This document shows positions 11,969 to 23,535 of a stretch of 64,000 nucleotides of DNA, in pieces. This DNA comes from Liolophura sinensis (lineage: Eukaryota > Mollusca > Polyplacophora > Chitonida > Chitonidae): assembly GCF_032854445.1 (NCBI RefSeq), contig NC_088298.1, positions 12,265,504 to 12,329,503 on the forward strand, read 5' to 3'. The position numbers and the translations under genes were made by a program. Numbering within the stretch: position 1 is the first letter of the stretch; every line of letters starts with the position of its first letter. The notes below the pieces were generated by a model. The model saw only the letters and a list, made by a program, of their open reading frames with translations, was not told the origin of the DNA and searched no databases.

Positions 11969-13385
11969 ACCAGTGAATGCAGATTCCTGATAAAGGATTT
12001 ATAAAGTGTGCATATTGATACTGGCTGCAGGATATTGCTTCTGACGTCTGGAATTAAACGACATTCTCTCCAAAGAGGAATTGGTCTGCGGTATCAGTAC
12101 TGCCACAGTACGCATGTCAGCAAGGTAAAAACACACACATGTTGAACTCCTGTCGAACCATCGGCGAGTAATGGCGAATTTATTATAAGTTAATGGCCTG
12201 GATTCTGTTAAGCGATTTATAAAACAGTTCAGCTTAGCCTGAACGTTTATGAAAAACTGTCATCCTGGTTATGCCGGGATTGAAATGGAGTCTATTTTGA
12301 GCAGAGACTTGTGTGTAAAAAGCAATTAGCCACTTGCACAGCATTTCGGCAATCTTAACCAAACTGTTAAGCACAAACAACAGAGGCTCACCCAACTGCA
12401 AAAGATATAAATGTAACATTTTGAAATATCCTCCCAAATTGAGTGTGTAGCCTCATTTTCCCATTTTTCTTTGAGGATAGAATGTTTAAAGTCTCCGTCC
12501 TCTTTCGTTTTCAGTTAAGCACATGTGATCGACTGATCTGTGGTGATTGCCTGTTTGGTTGATTGACTGCTTAATTCCGCGTCACACAGGCGTGCTGGCC
12601 TTGACTCCATGCCGTATAGCTAATCCAATAGCTTATTTAATGAAAAAACAGCAGAATTAACTTTACGATTAAAAAAAAAACATTAAGATTAAACGGAAGC
12701 AGCAGAATACAACATTTTCGACACAGTGAAACTGCACGGTTTATGTGGCCTATACAATCAAAGTTTTCAGACGATGAACCAAAAGCTGTGTCAACCAGGA
12801 CATAGACCTACGAGTGTTGAGAATAGATCATAAGTTTTCCAGACCCAAGTTTCATGTCTGACTGAATAATGGCAGAGTATTTGGATATCTCTAACAATAA
12901 ACATGGTTAAAGCCTTCTTTGAATTCGGCCGATCAGGACTATATTTATTCACCCAAATCGATTTTTCAGCACGCAGTGTTTGATAAACGTTTTCCATTAC
13001 TTTCTCAATTATTCCATCACCTTTTTCACGACTCAGTCTCGTAAAATCCCGCTCTGGTTACACCGGCACATGCCGAAGACAAATCTCAAGACAAGTTGAT
13101 TGTCTCCATGGAGGAAGAAACACACAAAAACCACTGTAAAAACTGAATCAAGTAAAATTGGCAAGTGTGCTGGTGAACATGGAGGATTTCATTTGAGACT
13201 ACTAGCTACACCAGACTTTACGTACCAGGATGCGGGCAGTTCCCGAGACTACGTCACTAGGTCAGATATGTACTTTGGTTCATTGGTGTACGTCGAGTCA
13301 AAGGTGATCTTATGCCTGTTGAGTGGTGTATTTGTCAATGAACTCATTAAGTTGAAGTATGCATAAAGGTTTGCGTTCTCTTCAC
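11969..13385. repeat. Block U, copy U1
   Basis: First of four diverged copies of a 1.3-2.1-kb module. It starts within CCAGTGAATGCAGATTCCTG, lacking the first part seen in U2-U4, and contains the shared segments GGCTGCAGGATATTGCTTCT, GTTTGATAAACGTTTTCCAT and CGACTCAGTCTCGTAAAATC. It carries the first member of the shared plus-strand open frame (13100-13366). On the minus strand, the frame reading SEAISCSQYQYAH in other copies has an in-frame stop here. Confidence 0.8.
13100..13366 (+). CDS. Shared U-block open frame, copy 1 (hypothetical)
   Basis: An 88-codon frame preceded immediately by an in-frame TGA; it opens with TTG rather than ATG, so if real it is an exon or a decayed frame. Its first 45 or so residues (SPWRKKHTKTTVKTESSKIG, later GGFHLR, then PDFTYQ) align without gaps to frames in U2, U3 and U4. 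The part after PDFTYQ diverges. No family is recognised: there is a basic, Lys/Thr-rich start and no membrane segment. The differences among copies are mostly amino-acid-changing, which argues against purifying selection. I list it because the frame is retained in four copies, not because I believe it is a proven gene. Confidence 0.2.
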   Translation: MSPWRKKHTKTTVKTESSKIGKCAGEHGGFHLRLLATPDFTYQDAGSSRDYVTRSDMYFGSLVYVESKVILCLLSGVFVNELIKLKYA

Positions 13386-15510
13386 TGGGGAGCGTGGACA
13401 AAACTATCAGCATAAAGACGTGTATATAGATTGATCACTTAACCTTACTGGAACGTCAGCTTCAGACTACAGCGCACCTCGTGAGAGGTCGCTACATAAC
13501 GGGAACATACAAGCTGAGGCCAGCGAATGCAGACTCCTGATAAAGGATTTATAACGTGTGCATATTGATATTGGCTGCAGGATATTGCTTCTGACGTCTG
13601 GAATACACCGACATTCTCTCGGAAGAGGATTTGGTCAGTCCTCTCAGCACCACAACACCTCGCAATGCCGTGAAGGTAAAAACACACACGGGTTGAACTC
13701 CTGTCGAGTCGTCAATGAGTGATGGTGAATTTGTTCTCGATTAATGGCCCGGATGTTGTTAAGCGATTTATAAAACAGTTCAGCTTAGCCTGAACGGTTA
13801 TAAAAAAAACTGCCATCCTGGTTTCACCAAAATAGAAATAGAGTTTTGAGCACAGACTTTCCGGTAAAAAGTAGTTAGACACTTGCACAGCGCTCTGGCA
13901 ATCTTATACCAGCTGTTTGGAAAGAACATCGCAATCGCGTCCAAATGCTTAGGGTATGAGTCTTAGATTTTCAAATATCCGCCAAAATTTAGTATCTCTG
14001 CTCACTTTTTATTTTCCTTCCTTTTTTGAGAACAGAATGCGTAAAACCTCCGTCCCCTCTCTTCTTGTGTCGTAATGCAGGTGCGATTTACTGATATGTG
14101 GTGATTGTGTATTTGATTGACAGACTGTATGATTCTGGTCTTGATTCCGTGTCGCATAGCTAATCCAGTAGCTCATTTAATGGAAGAATAGATTTACAAA
14201 AAGCAACACAGTTAGCCTTGTGAATGAAAAAAAACCCATTATATCATTATATTTCATTTACAAAAACAGAGGAGAATATAACATTTCCCTGAACAATGAC
14301 CGTATGTGTATTAACGGAAACTACACGGTGGATAAAGGTTATATTGTTAAAATTGCTGACAAGTTTTCGGCATCCAAGTTTCATGTCTGCATGAATAAAG
14401 GGTGTGAATTTGGGTGTTTCTCTCTCTAACAATAAACTTTGTTAAAACCGCCTTTGAATTCGACCGGCCGTGTCAAAGGTCCATATGTATTCACCAAAAT
14501 CGTTTTTCAACACACAATGTTTGATAAACGTTTTCCATTTTTATCTCAATTACTTCATCAGCTGCTTCACGACTCGGTCTCGTAAAATCCCGTTCCGGTA
14601 ACACGGACACGTGACGAAGACAAGTCTCAGTGTTTGTGTCGATGGTTGACGCAAGAAAAAAAACTCTTGTAGAAAGTGGATCGTGTAAAATTGGTTCGTG
14701 TGTTGCTGAATATGGAGGACTTCATCTAACGGTACCTGCTGCGCCAGACGTCACGTACAAGTCTGGAGCCAGAGACTATGGCGAGCTAGGACGCATCAAT
14801 GACGACCACGTGGAGGGGTTTCTTGAAGGCTTTACTCTCTACTTGTCTATTTTCAGAAACAAAATGATACAATTACCATTGCCATTGTACATCCAGTAGC
14901 GACACGCGTTTCCAATGTTCTAAAGCAGTAGAAAAGCGTTAATGACATCGCAGAAAAAAATAAACGGACTGAAGCCAAACAGTACATTCTCCAATGGGGA
15001 CCGAAAAGTATTAGCTTTGGCTACTTGTTAGGCTAGGAATCACAATCAGCTGTCTTAATCAAATACTATTACTGAAATTAGACAGGCTTTTCCGTAAAAA
15101 AAATGTGATGGCTTACAACAAATTTGCCTTGTTACAGGCGCTAATACATTCAACCATCACCATAATGAAGAAAACAGCGGATATTGTGAGACATTCACTA
15201 TCAATGTTGAGTAATATATGATGTTTGGTTTGACAATGAGATAATAAACAGAGGAAATGTACTCGTCATTAAAGCAATACACAATATGATTGACGATAAC
15301 AAGTTATGCGTTTCCGGGCTGCTTTTAGACGGCTTGATTAGAACAAGCATATGCAGGTACATACACGTCGCAGTCCACCAATGCGAGCGGGCCAGGAGGA
15401 AATCAACATACAACCACACTGGCTTTGATTGATTGGAAGATTGCTGATTGATTTGATTGGGACATGACACTGCTACGTTATGTAAATCAACTTACGTAAC
15501 GCACATACAT
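13386..15510. repeat. Block U, copy U2
   Basis: Begins with GGGGAGCGTGGACAAAACTA and CTTACTGGAACGTCAGCTTC, continues through GAAGCTGAGGCCAGCGAATG-type sequence and all later U landmarks, and ends in the CACACTGGCTTTGATTGATT segment shared with U3 (about 17430). The 80-codon minus frame at 13445-13687 is the counterpart of part of the 138-codon minus frame in U4. It carries the second member of the shared plus-strand frame (14630-14899). Confidence 0.85.
14630..14899 (+). CDS. Shared U-block open frame, copy 2 (hypothetical)
   Basis: An 89-codon frame in the same reading frame as the U1, U3 and U4 members. Conserved positions include K-K-T-x-V near residue 12, then CKIGS, VAEYGGLHL and APDVTY. 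It is the most diverged of the four in its first 15 residues. It has an internal ATG (VSMVDARKK). Function unknown; no domain recognised; could equally be a non-coding frame that has escaped stops. Confidence 0.2.
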   Translation: MFVSMVDARKKTLVESGSCKIGSCVAEYGGLHLTVPAAPDVTYKSGARDYGELGRINDDHVEGFLEGFTLYLSIFRNKMIQLPLPLYIQ

Positions 15511-15600
15511 GAATTTCCACTTCAGGTCACCACTGTGATTTAGGTCACGATTGTCCTGTAGGCCACCTTTGTACTTCATATCAGCCTTATGTTTAAGGTC

Positions 15601-15880
15601 GCTATTGCCCATCGAATCGCCATTGTACTTTGGCTCAAGACTGTCCATTAGGTCAAGACTGTCCATTAGGTCAAGACTGTCCATTAGGTCAAGACTGTCC
15701 ACTAGGCCAAGGCTGTCCATTAGGTCAACACTGTCCACTAGGCCAAGGCTGTCCATTAGGTCAACACTGTTCATTAGGTCAACACTGTCCATTAGGTTAA
15801 CATTGTCCATTAGGTCAACACTGTCCATTAGGTTAACATTGTCCATAATGTGAACATTGTCCATTCGATCATATATGTAT
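15601..15880. repeat. 18-bp minisatellite at the U2/U3 junction
   Basis: About 14 units of a CATTAGGTCAACACTGTC-type 18-mer with AAGACTGTCC, AACACTGTCC and AACATTGTCC variants. As 18 is divisible by three, both strands stay open: the minus strand gives a 151-codon frame (15487-15942) of six-residue LMDSVD/LMDSLD repeats and the plus strand a 100-codon frame of SIRSRL/SIRSTL repeats. A shorter, more degenerate array of the same unit lies at 16130-16240. Confidence 0.93.
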
Positions 15881-16129
15881 CTTGGGTCAGTGGTGTACGT
15901 CGGGTGAAAGGTGATCTGTCGGGTAGTGCAATGTACCGTCAATGACTCATTAAGTTGAGATATGCATAAAAGTTTGCGTAATGTCTATGGAGAAGAATAT
16001 AACATTTCCCCGAACAATGACCACATGACTAATGACTGAAACTTCATTTTTGATAAAGACTATATAGTTTACAATGGCTGATATTTCAAATCAGCCTTAT
16101 GTTTAAGGCCACCATCACCCATCGAGTCA

Positions 16130-16240
16130 TCATTGTGCTTTTTTTTCAACACCATCCATTAAGTCTACACTGTCCATTAGGTCAACATTGTCCAGAAGGT
16201 TAACATTGTCCATTCGGTCATATATGTATCTTGGGTCAGT
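16130..16240. repeat. Second, shorter 18-bp minisatellite patch
   Basis: Contains CCATTAAGTCTACACTGTCC, ATTAGGTCAACATTGTCC and GGTTAACATTGTCCATTCGG, matching the array at 15601-15880, and is followed by the same downstream sequence (TCATATATGTATCTTGGGTC) as that array. The pair therefore is a local duplication of about 350 bases including array and flank. Confidence 0.8.
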
Positions 16241-17520
16241 GGTGAACGTCGGGTGAAAGATGATCTTATGCCTGTGGAGTAATGCATTTGTAATGTACAG
16301 TCATTAACCCTAGCTATTCATAAAAGTTTGCGTTGTCTCTACTGGGGAGCGCGGACAAAACTATCAGCATAAAGACGTGTATATAGATTGGTCACTAAAC
16401 CTTACTGGAGCGTCAGCTTCAGACTACAGCGCACCTTGTGAGAGGTGGCTACATAACGGGAACACACAAGCTGAGGCCAGCGAATGCAGACTAAAGGCAT
16501 GCAGCGAATAAACGATTTATAAAGAGTTTCATTTACAAAAAAGAAAGAGAATACAACGTTTTCAATGAACACGAGTATGACTGAAACTTGATTGATAAGG
16601 CCTATATAATGAATGATCCGAGTTTCAAGTCTGACTGAATAACCTTTGAATTCGGTCACACCCAAATCGTTTTTGTAACACTCAGCGTTTGAGAAACGTT
16701 TTTCATTACTGTCTCCATTTTTTTGTCACCTGCTTCACGACTCGGTCTCGTAAAATCCCGCTACGGACACGTGTCTAAGACAAGATAATTGTGTCCGTGG
16801 AGCGAGAAAAACACAAAAACTGTAGTAAAGGTTGAATCCAGTAAAATTGGTTCATATGTTTCTGAAGATGAAGGGTTTCATCTAAGCGTATTTGCTGTGC
16901 CAAACCTCACGTACCAGACTGAAGGCAGATCCCTAAACCACGTCACGAAGAATCAATGCTGGCCGGAGAATTTTTTTCTCTCTCTTTTTTTTTTTCTCTT
17001 TCAAAGCTATCCAACAGTTGAACAGATCCGCAGTAGAAACGCGTTAATGACATGGTAGAAAAAAACGGAATAATGCTAAGCAGAATATTCTTCACTAATA
17101 CCCCTTGGGAAGCGAAAACGGTGCAAACAGTCTAGGAATCGCAAACAAATTAAATGGCTGTATCAGTAGATATTAATGAAAGTGCACAGCCTTTTCGAGA
17201 GAAAAAAGCTGGTAGCCTACACGGAATTGTTACAGACCTAAATGGTAATAAGAAAATGTTTGACGCTAATTCATTCAACCATTAGCATACTGGAGAAAAA
17301 ACATCGGAGACTGTGAGACATTCACTGTGAATACTAATATATGATGTTTGTCTTCACAAATAGAGCGAGCGAGGAATTGTTGTCTTATTTAGAGCAAGAC
17401 ACAGCATGATTCACCCTGGCATATCTTCACACTGGCTTTGGCACTGATTTATTGGGAGATTTCTGACTGATTTGATTGGAGCATAACACAGTCACTTTAT
17501 ACAATTAGCCTAACGTAATA
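16241..17520. repeat. Block U, copy U3
   Basis: Collinear with U2 and U4 but shorter: it keeps GGGGAGCGCGGACAAAACTA, the GAGGCCAGCGAATGCAGACT segment, then jumps by deletion over the GGCTGCAGGATATTGCTTCT part to the later landmarks (CTCGGTCTCGTAAAATCCCG near 16742). It carries the third member of the shared frame (16789-17058). Confidence 0.83.
16789..17058 (+). CDS. Shared U-block open frame, copy 3 (hypothetical)
   Basis: An 89-codon frame preceded by an in-frame TAA and opening with TTG. The first 50 residues (CPWSEKNTKTVVKVESSKIG, later SEDEGFHLS and PNLTYQTEGRS) align gap-free with the U4 member; the C-terminal part enters a T-rich stretch (FFLSLFFFLFQ) that looks non-coding. Comparing this copy with U4 over about 47 codons I count roughly a dozen replacement changes and only two or three silent ones, which does not support purifying selection on the protein. 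Confidence 0.2.
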   Translation: MCPWSEKNTKTVVKVESSKIGSYVSEDEGFHLSVFAVPNLTYQTEGRSLNHVTKNQCWPENFFLSLFFFLFQSYPTVEQIRSRNALMTW

Positions 17521-17521
17521 T

Positions 17522-17655
<134 letters not shown>

Positions 17656-17954
17656 CGTTTATACTGCCAAGTGGAGACAGACATGTCGCCTTTAAGAATA
17701 CGAAAAACTCATCTGTAACTCATCACCGGATATAGCTTGGGATAGTCTGATGCAAGATTGCCTCATTCGTGCAGTGCCAATCAACTAACGTGAAGTACTT
17801 TCACAGTTATTAAAATACATCTGTACAAAAGCCTCTCGATTCGTTGGGCTCAATGGGTGTTAGGCCCATTTTCAAATAATTCTGAACATTATCTCAAATA
17901 AGCATATTTTGTTATCAAGATGTACACGTACAACGAGCGCATCATTATTTCTCA

Positions 17955-18215
17955 TGTGTACTTCAGGAGTAACATCATCTCCTGCTTGTACTTCACGTGT
18001 AACACCATCTCCCGTGTGTACTTCACGTGTAACATCACCTCTCGTGTATACTGACATGTAATATCATTGTGTACTCACACGTAACATCATCTCTCATGTC
18101 TACTTCACGTGTAACACCATCTCTCGTGTGTACTCACGTGTAACATCATATCTTGTGTGTATACTCTAAGTGTATCATTATCTCTCGTGTATTCTTTAAG
18201 TGTGCATGGCAACAT
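17955..18215. repeat. About 30-bp tandem array containing repeated CACGTG
   Basis: About nine units of the form CTTCACGTGTAAC followed by ATCATCTCTCGTGTGTA. Several units carry the E-box palindrome CACGTG (for example near 17993, 18023, 18105, 18125). Spacing is about 30 bases, with one shortened unit near 18050. The minus frame at 17872-18057 reads about ten-residue GDxVTREVH repeats from this array and is not taken as a gene. Confidence 0.85.
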
Positions 18216-18664
18216 CGGATTATGTACCTTATCAGATGTATAGTCTCGTGCGAGCAGTTCACCTTACTGCTTACGCTTAATGTGAACTGTAACCGCTTTG
18301 TGTCCATTTAATGTAGAGTACCTTTGATTAAGTTTTGTTCTTGGCATGGGAGGTTCCACTGATGCAGGTATGCTTTATGTCAAATATCACCCTCGAGTTC
18401 ATTAAGTATATTATTTTTTTTTCTCAGCTTCTCTAACATAACACTTTCTTATTGTAAGGTAACCCTCTGTGTGCGTGTGTGTGGTTTCAGTATGGGGTGT
18501 GCTTTATCCGTGGAATGGTAAATAGAAATCGCATGAATATGTTTTATTTTGAGGCTCACCTAACTTACCGAAATGGGGGGAAAATGACAATACACAAATC
18601 TAAAAAAACATGGTCCATTTTATCGAGATCAACTGATATTTGCAAATATCTTGTTACTCTGAAG

Positions 18665-19835
18665 TGGTTGGAAGATTTCTAAATCGGTAGTCCACACTAT
18701 TTGACAACTTATCAACTGTATCTATCATTCTCAGCTACCCAGAAACAGCTCTGTCGCACTAAGTAAAAGGGACACTCATTAAGAGTTCCTATAAAAATGG
18801 AATTTGCTGTCCTTTTACAAATACGTAAGAACAAGCCTCTAATAATGTGCAACATTGATAGAAATACCACGAAGGTTAGCTTTGACGTGGATTGAAATAT
18901 GTTTCTAACAAACAATTATTTCTTACAACAAATTCCTAGTGGATAAAATGTTTAATTTGTTAAATGTATTAACGTTAAATGTAGATTTAATACACCTAAT
19001 CGCACAATACACAGGTACATGAAAATATACAAAGAACAGACAAAAGTTTTACTCAAATGTCCTAAAGCTAGACTTGGTCTTTAATCGACAGTATTGTGCG
19101 GATTTCTTTCTTCATATATAATCCAATCCAAACTATATTCTTCAAAGGACATCTGCGCAGTAAAGGTGAGTATCTCTTTTGTGACACCCTTTAATATTCC
19201 TGGATAGGTATGCGGGCTACCCCAGTTTCAATCTCTGTGCCCAGAAAAATGAATGCTATTTGTCAAGGAGATTTCTAACCCTGGATGTCAATCACTCTTG
19301 CTATCATTAAAGTCAAATGTTAAATGTTTGAAGCCCCCTCCATCCCCCGCCCCGTCCGTCACGGAATAACCTTACACACCATTTGGTTCATACAGGCAGA
19401 GTAAAGCCCAGGGACATCTTCTACTAACAGATGGTCTTCCTTACAAACCACAAATGGCATTTATTGACCCACAAATGCGCCCACCGGCACAAATTTGTTC
19501 CCTATTTGTCAAAAGCATCCAAATAGAATCCTTCAATACAGACCACGGATAATCGCGACCAGCGGGGCGAAAGGATTGCACTTAAGCGGGATGAGCATCA
19601 CCGCCAAACTCCGCTGTATTTTGTAATAAATAAGGACGGCAATTGGAAAACAAATCAACGCTTTCCACGGATAGCTCGTCTTGAATGGTTGATGAGTGAT
19701 CGCTGGGGACAGGGCAAGACCTTACGGCAGGCCAGTGAAAACCGCCATTCTGCGAATGTGGGCCACGTTCTGCCTCTGTCAACACACGAAGCTGTATACA
19801 TATGCTGATATTTACAAAGTAGGAGGGGTCTGGTC
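18665..19835. repeat. Local duplication copy I, block C
   Basis: Matches 23850-24990 in collinear order. The first half is diverged (AAATCGGTAGTCCACACTA versus AAATCGGTAGTCCTAACAA; roughly 70% by eye), whereas 19226-19712 is almost identical to 24408-24892. After 19712 the match continues with an indel (copy I has about 16 extra bases) to the GCTGTATACATATGCTGATA segment near 19791. Confidence 0.9.
19226..19712. promoter_or_regulatory. Near-identical core of block C, copy I (candidate regulatory element)
   Basis: This 487-base segment differs from 24408-24892 at only about five places (a C in CACCATTTGG lost to CACCACTTGG, ACAGATGG versus ACATATGG, CCAAACTCC versus CCAACCTCC, and the AATAAGGACGG versus AATAGCACGG region). 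No reading frame is kept in both copies because of the single-base indel. It contains TGTCAATCA (19286-19294, a Pbx/Meis-type site on the minus strand), AACCACA (19446-19452, Runx-type) and GCACTTAAG. Two readings remain: a duplicated regulatory element under strong constraint, or recent gene conversion. The regulatory label is inference. Confidence 0.4.
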
Positions 19836-19989
19836 ACCGCGCGTGAGTGAAAAACGGCTAGATCTAAATATAGTACAGCTAAAACTTGACATTACGATTC
19901 CTCCGGTGATGTCTGAAGACCAGTACATTGTCTTGTCAAGAATGAGAGAATGAATCCGTATAAGGATGCACGCTTTCACTGATTTTTTT

Positions 19990-21395
19990 TTTTCAGTTTT
20001 GCTTTAGAATAAAACAGAAGCGTTTGTACGTTTTCATCATGCATCCCACTTACCTATTCATTTTCCTAACATAATCGTCACTGAGGCTATAAATAGATGT
20101 CATGATGTGACAGCAGGCACATTTTGCGATTTCATCCGATTTCATCTTCGACAATGTGTGATTTACACGCTGTCTTACAGCATTCACACATCTAATTTTC
20201 AAAACGTGCCTAGCAACGTAATCTAATGCAGGTGTGGAATACACTACAGTTGTTTCTAGTTATAGATGTGGATGTATCTGAGATAAGAGGAAATGGAAGA
20301 AGAGAGAGAAAAGTGACATGTCTAACTCAAAAACTTATTAATTTATTTATTTATTCATTTGATTGGTATTTTACGCCGTGCTCAAGAATATTTCACTTAT
20401 ACGACGGCAGTCAGCATTACGGTGGGAGGAAACCGGGCAGAGCCCGGGGGAAACCCACGACCATCAGCAGGTTGCTGCCAGACCTCCCCACGTACGACCG
20501 GAGAGGAAGCCAGCATGAGGTGGACTTGAACTCACAGCGACCGCATTGGTGAGACTCCTGGGTCATTACGCGGCGCTATGGCGCTAACTGACTGAGCCAC
20601 AACACTTATTAAATGTACAGCTCAGTAACGGTCCAAGCCTCCCAATGGGAAAATCAGTTTAACATAATCCCACGACTTCGCACTTTAAACTGAAGAAGAG
20701 AAAATTGTGTGGCTTGTCACACCGGTAACACGAGGAACGTTGTTCGTAAACAAATAAGCGCTCCATAGACTGTAAATACCCACGAAGAATTGTAATGCTA
20801 AATCTGTTTTACTCCTGATTATTCTGAAAGCAAGCACAAATAGTGTGGTTTCTACACTAATGTTTTTCACCCATGCAGTAAAGAAACCTGACAATGGGAC
20901 ACAAATATTTATTTAACTGGTGAGTATACGAAGTGTGACAGCTAACTGTTCTGTTAGCGATGAGTGAGATTGATGAATTGTTAAGTATCTAAACAAAGCT
21001 CTTCTGCTGACAATTGTCGCGTTTAACTGCATAAATATATCAAGTAGCACTATTTGCAGTAGGCGTGAACTTTGAATAGTCATGCCTGATGTCTTCGACA
21101 TGATACCTTACGAGTTTCATAAATATGACAGTGCAGTGGGTCAGTCCTGTTACCAGACCGATGTAGTGTTGCCGCTAATGTCCACATGATTAACAACGAC
21201 ATATTATTTCAACGACATATCAACGACAATCAACCCATCATTTGTGACATTTTTCTTTTAGGTCAGTATGATGTTTAGATCACCCTCGTCCTGCACATTG
21301 TCACCTTTATAACTGGGTCAGTGTTATACTTTAAGCCAGCATTGTCCTTTAAGGTGTGATGTATTGTCCATTAGGTCATATTTGCAAAATGGTTC
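19990..21395. repeat. Local duplication copy II, block X
   Basis: Collinear with 10590-11968 (see landmark pairs given there). It differs by the insertion of a SINE at 20342-20603 that copy I lacks, and by carrying decayed relatives of the 18-bp minisatellite at 21255-21390 (TTTAGGTCAGTATGATG, GGGTCAGTGTTATAC, TGTCCATTAGGTCATAT). Confidence 0.75.
20342..20603 (-). repeat. Full-length tRNA-type SINE inside duplication copy II
   Basis: Plus-strand reading starts with the TTTA tail, TTTGATTGGTATTTTACGCC, then the body and the complement of the tRNA-like head ending GCGCTAACTGACTGAGCCAC. ACTTATTAA occurs at 20333-20341 and at 20604-20612, a 9-base target-site duplication. The homologous site in copy I near 10965-10980 has no SINE. 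The 108-codon plus frame over this element is SINE sequence and not a gene. Confidence 0.93.
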
Positions 21396-23460
21396 ACTGT
21401 TGCATGTTAAATCAAAGGTCATATCTAGGCCAGTCGTGTGGCGCATCTGTCGATGTACTCATTAAGTTGAGGAATGTATAAAGGCTTGCGCAACCACTCC
21501 TGGAGAACACGGACAAAACCATTCAGAGTGTTAAGGACTTGTATATAAATTGATCACTAAACCTTACTGGAGCGTCCTTGTGAGAGGTGGCTACATAACG
21601 GGAACACACAAGCTGAGGCCAGCGAATGCAGACTCCTGATAAAGGATTTATAAAGTGTGCATATTGATATTGGCTGCAGGATATTGCTTCTGACATCTGG
21701 AATACATCGTCATCCTCTCTAAAGAGGATTTGGTCTGCGGTGTCAACACTACCACAGTACGGAAGGTAAAAACAGATCCAGGTTGACCTCTTGTCGAACC
21801 GTCTACGAGTAATTGTGAATATATTCTCAATTAATGGCTTGGATGTTGTTAAGCGATTTATATAACAGTTTAGCTCAGAATAGACGTTTATGAAAATATG
21901 GAGATGGAGTTTGAGAAGAGATTTTTTTGTAAAGAACAATTAGTCACTTGGACCGTCCACTGCACTCAAGAAATCTTAACCTAGGTGTTTGGCACAAACA
22001 TCACAAACTAATCCGTTTGCTTATAGGATACAAGTCTTAAATTTTCAAATATCGGCAAAAATTGAGTATTTCGGCTAATTTTCTGATTTCTGTCTTTTTT
22101 GAGAATAGAATGCTTAGAGCCTTCGTCATCTCTCATCTTGTGTCGTAATGCAGGTGTGATTGACTGATTTCCATTGGTTGCGTGCTTGACGGACAGACTG
22201 TTTAATTCTGCTCCAGACTAACGCACTGGACTTGATTCCGTGCCGTATAGCTAATCCAACAGCATATTTAATGGAAGAATAGATTTACAAAAACCAAAAG
22301 AGTTAGTGTTGCGAAAAAAATCATTTACAAAAAGGATAAGAATATAGTGTTTTCACTGAACAGGGGCCAAGTGAGTAATGATAGAAACTATACCGCTGAT
22401 AGCGCCTATATAATTTTGCGAGAAGGAATGCCCGAGAAGTTTTCGGCATCCAAGTTTCATGTCTGACTGACTAATGGTTGCGTATTCGGTATCTCTCTCT
22501 AACAATAAACATTGTTAAACCTTCTTTGAATCCGGCTGATCACGCCAAAAGTCTATATTTATTCAACCAAATCGTTTCTCTAACTCATAATGCTTGATAA
22601 ACGTTTTCGATTACTGTCTCAATTATTTTATCAGCTGCTTCACAACTCGGCCTCTTAAAATACCGCTACGGTAACACGGGCACGTGACGAAGACAAGCCT
22701 CAAGACAAGACGATTGTGTCCGTGGAGCAAGAAAGACACAAAAACTGTAGTAAAAACTGAATCCAGTAAAATTGGTTCATATGTTGCTGAAGATGAAGGA
22801 TTTCATCTAAGGATGCATGCTGCGCCAGACCTCACGTACCAGACTGGAGGCAGATCCTGAAACTATGGCCAAAGTTTTTTCAAGGGTTTGTGGAATGGTG
22901 TATTCTATGTTTGTCTATTTTCCGAGATAAAATGATGACGATTGTACACAGAAGTGGCATCAAACGTATCACACAGTTGAATCGATCCACAGTAGAAAGG
23001 CGTTAATGACATGGTAGAAAAAATCACACTGATACTAAACAGAACATTGTCCACTGATACTCGTTGGAAACAAATACTGTTAGCCCTTCTTTAAGATACC
23101 GACTAGTGCCAACAGACAAGGAATCACAACCTATAGGCTTAATGAAAAGCCATTGTTGAAATTACACAGGCTTTCGAGACCATTTGAAAATTTACACGGA
23201 TTCCTGTGTCAGACCTAAATAACATTGGGCATTGTAAGATATTCACCATGGATGTTGAGTAATATATATATGTTTGGCTTGATAATGAGATAATAAAGGG
23301 AAGAACTGGCAATACAAAATATGATTCTTCCGGACTGCTTTTAGAGAGAGGCTATTAAACGATTTCTTTGGAGTATGTATATGGCAGATACATACATCTC
23401 GTCAGAACACCAAAGATAAATGGCATGGAGAAAGTCAACACAAAGCACATTGCCCTAGGC
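21396..23460. repeat. Block U, copy U4
   Basis: The most complete match to U2: GGAGAACACGGACAAAACCA, GAGGCCAGCGAATGCAGACT, GGCTGCAGGATATTGCTTCT, AACAATAAACATTGTTAAAC, CTGTCTCAATTATTTTATCA and the AGTAATATATATATGTTTGG end segment all occur in order. The 138-codon minus frame at 21523-21939 includes the SEAISCSQYQYAH and VCIRWPQLVCSRYVATSH segments also present in the minus frames of U2 and, in part, U3. Confidence 0.85.
22714..22860 (+). CDS. Shared U-block open frame, copy 4 (hypothetical, short)
   Basis: Forty-eight codons then TGA. The residues CPWSKKDTKTVVKTESSKIG, AEDEGFHLR and PDLTYQTGGRS align gap-free with the U3 member; here a stop follows GGRS where U1-U3 continue. Upstream the frame stays open a little further (TSLKTRR), unlike U1 and U3, which have stops there. 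No family recognised. Retention of the frame in four copies is notable, but the excess of replacement changes points to neutral drift. Confidence 0.18.
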   Translation: MCPWSKKDTKTVVKTESSKIGSYVAEDEGFHLRMHAAPDLTYQTGGRS

Positions 23461-23535
23461 ACTGATAGCCTGGATGCTAACCGACTATTTACGTAAAATA
23501 ACACTACTTTACACCATGGGTGTTTCTCCCGCAGG

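Noticed and set aside
15487-15942. A 151-codon minus frame with LMDSVD repeats
   Set aside because: It is produced by an 18-bp minisatellite whose period is divisible by three; the plus strand is also open.
20226-20552. A 108-codon plus frame
   Set aside because: Most of it lies in the SINE at 20342-20603; similar frames occur over the copies at 37131, 41587 and 52439.
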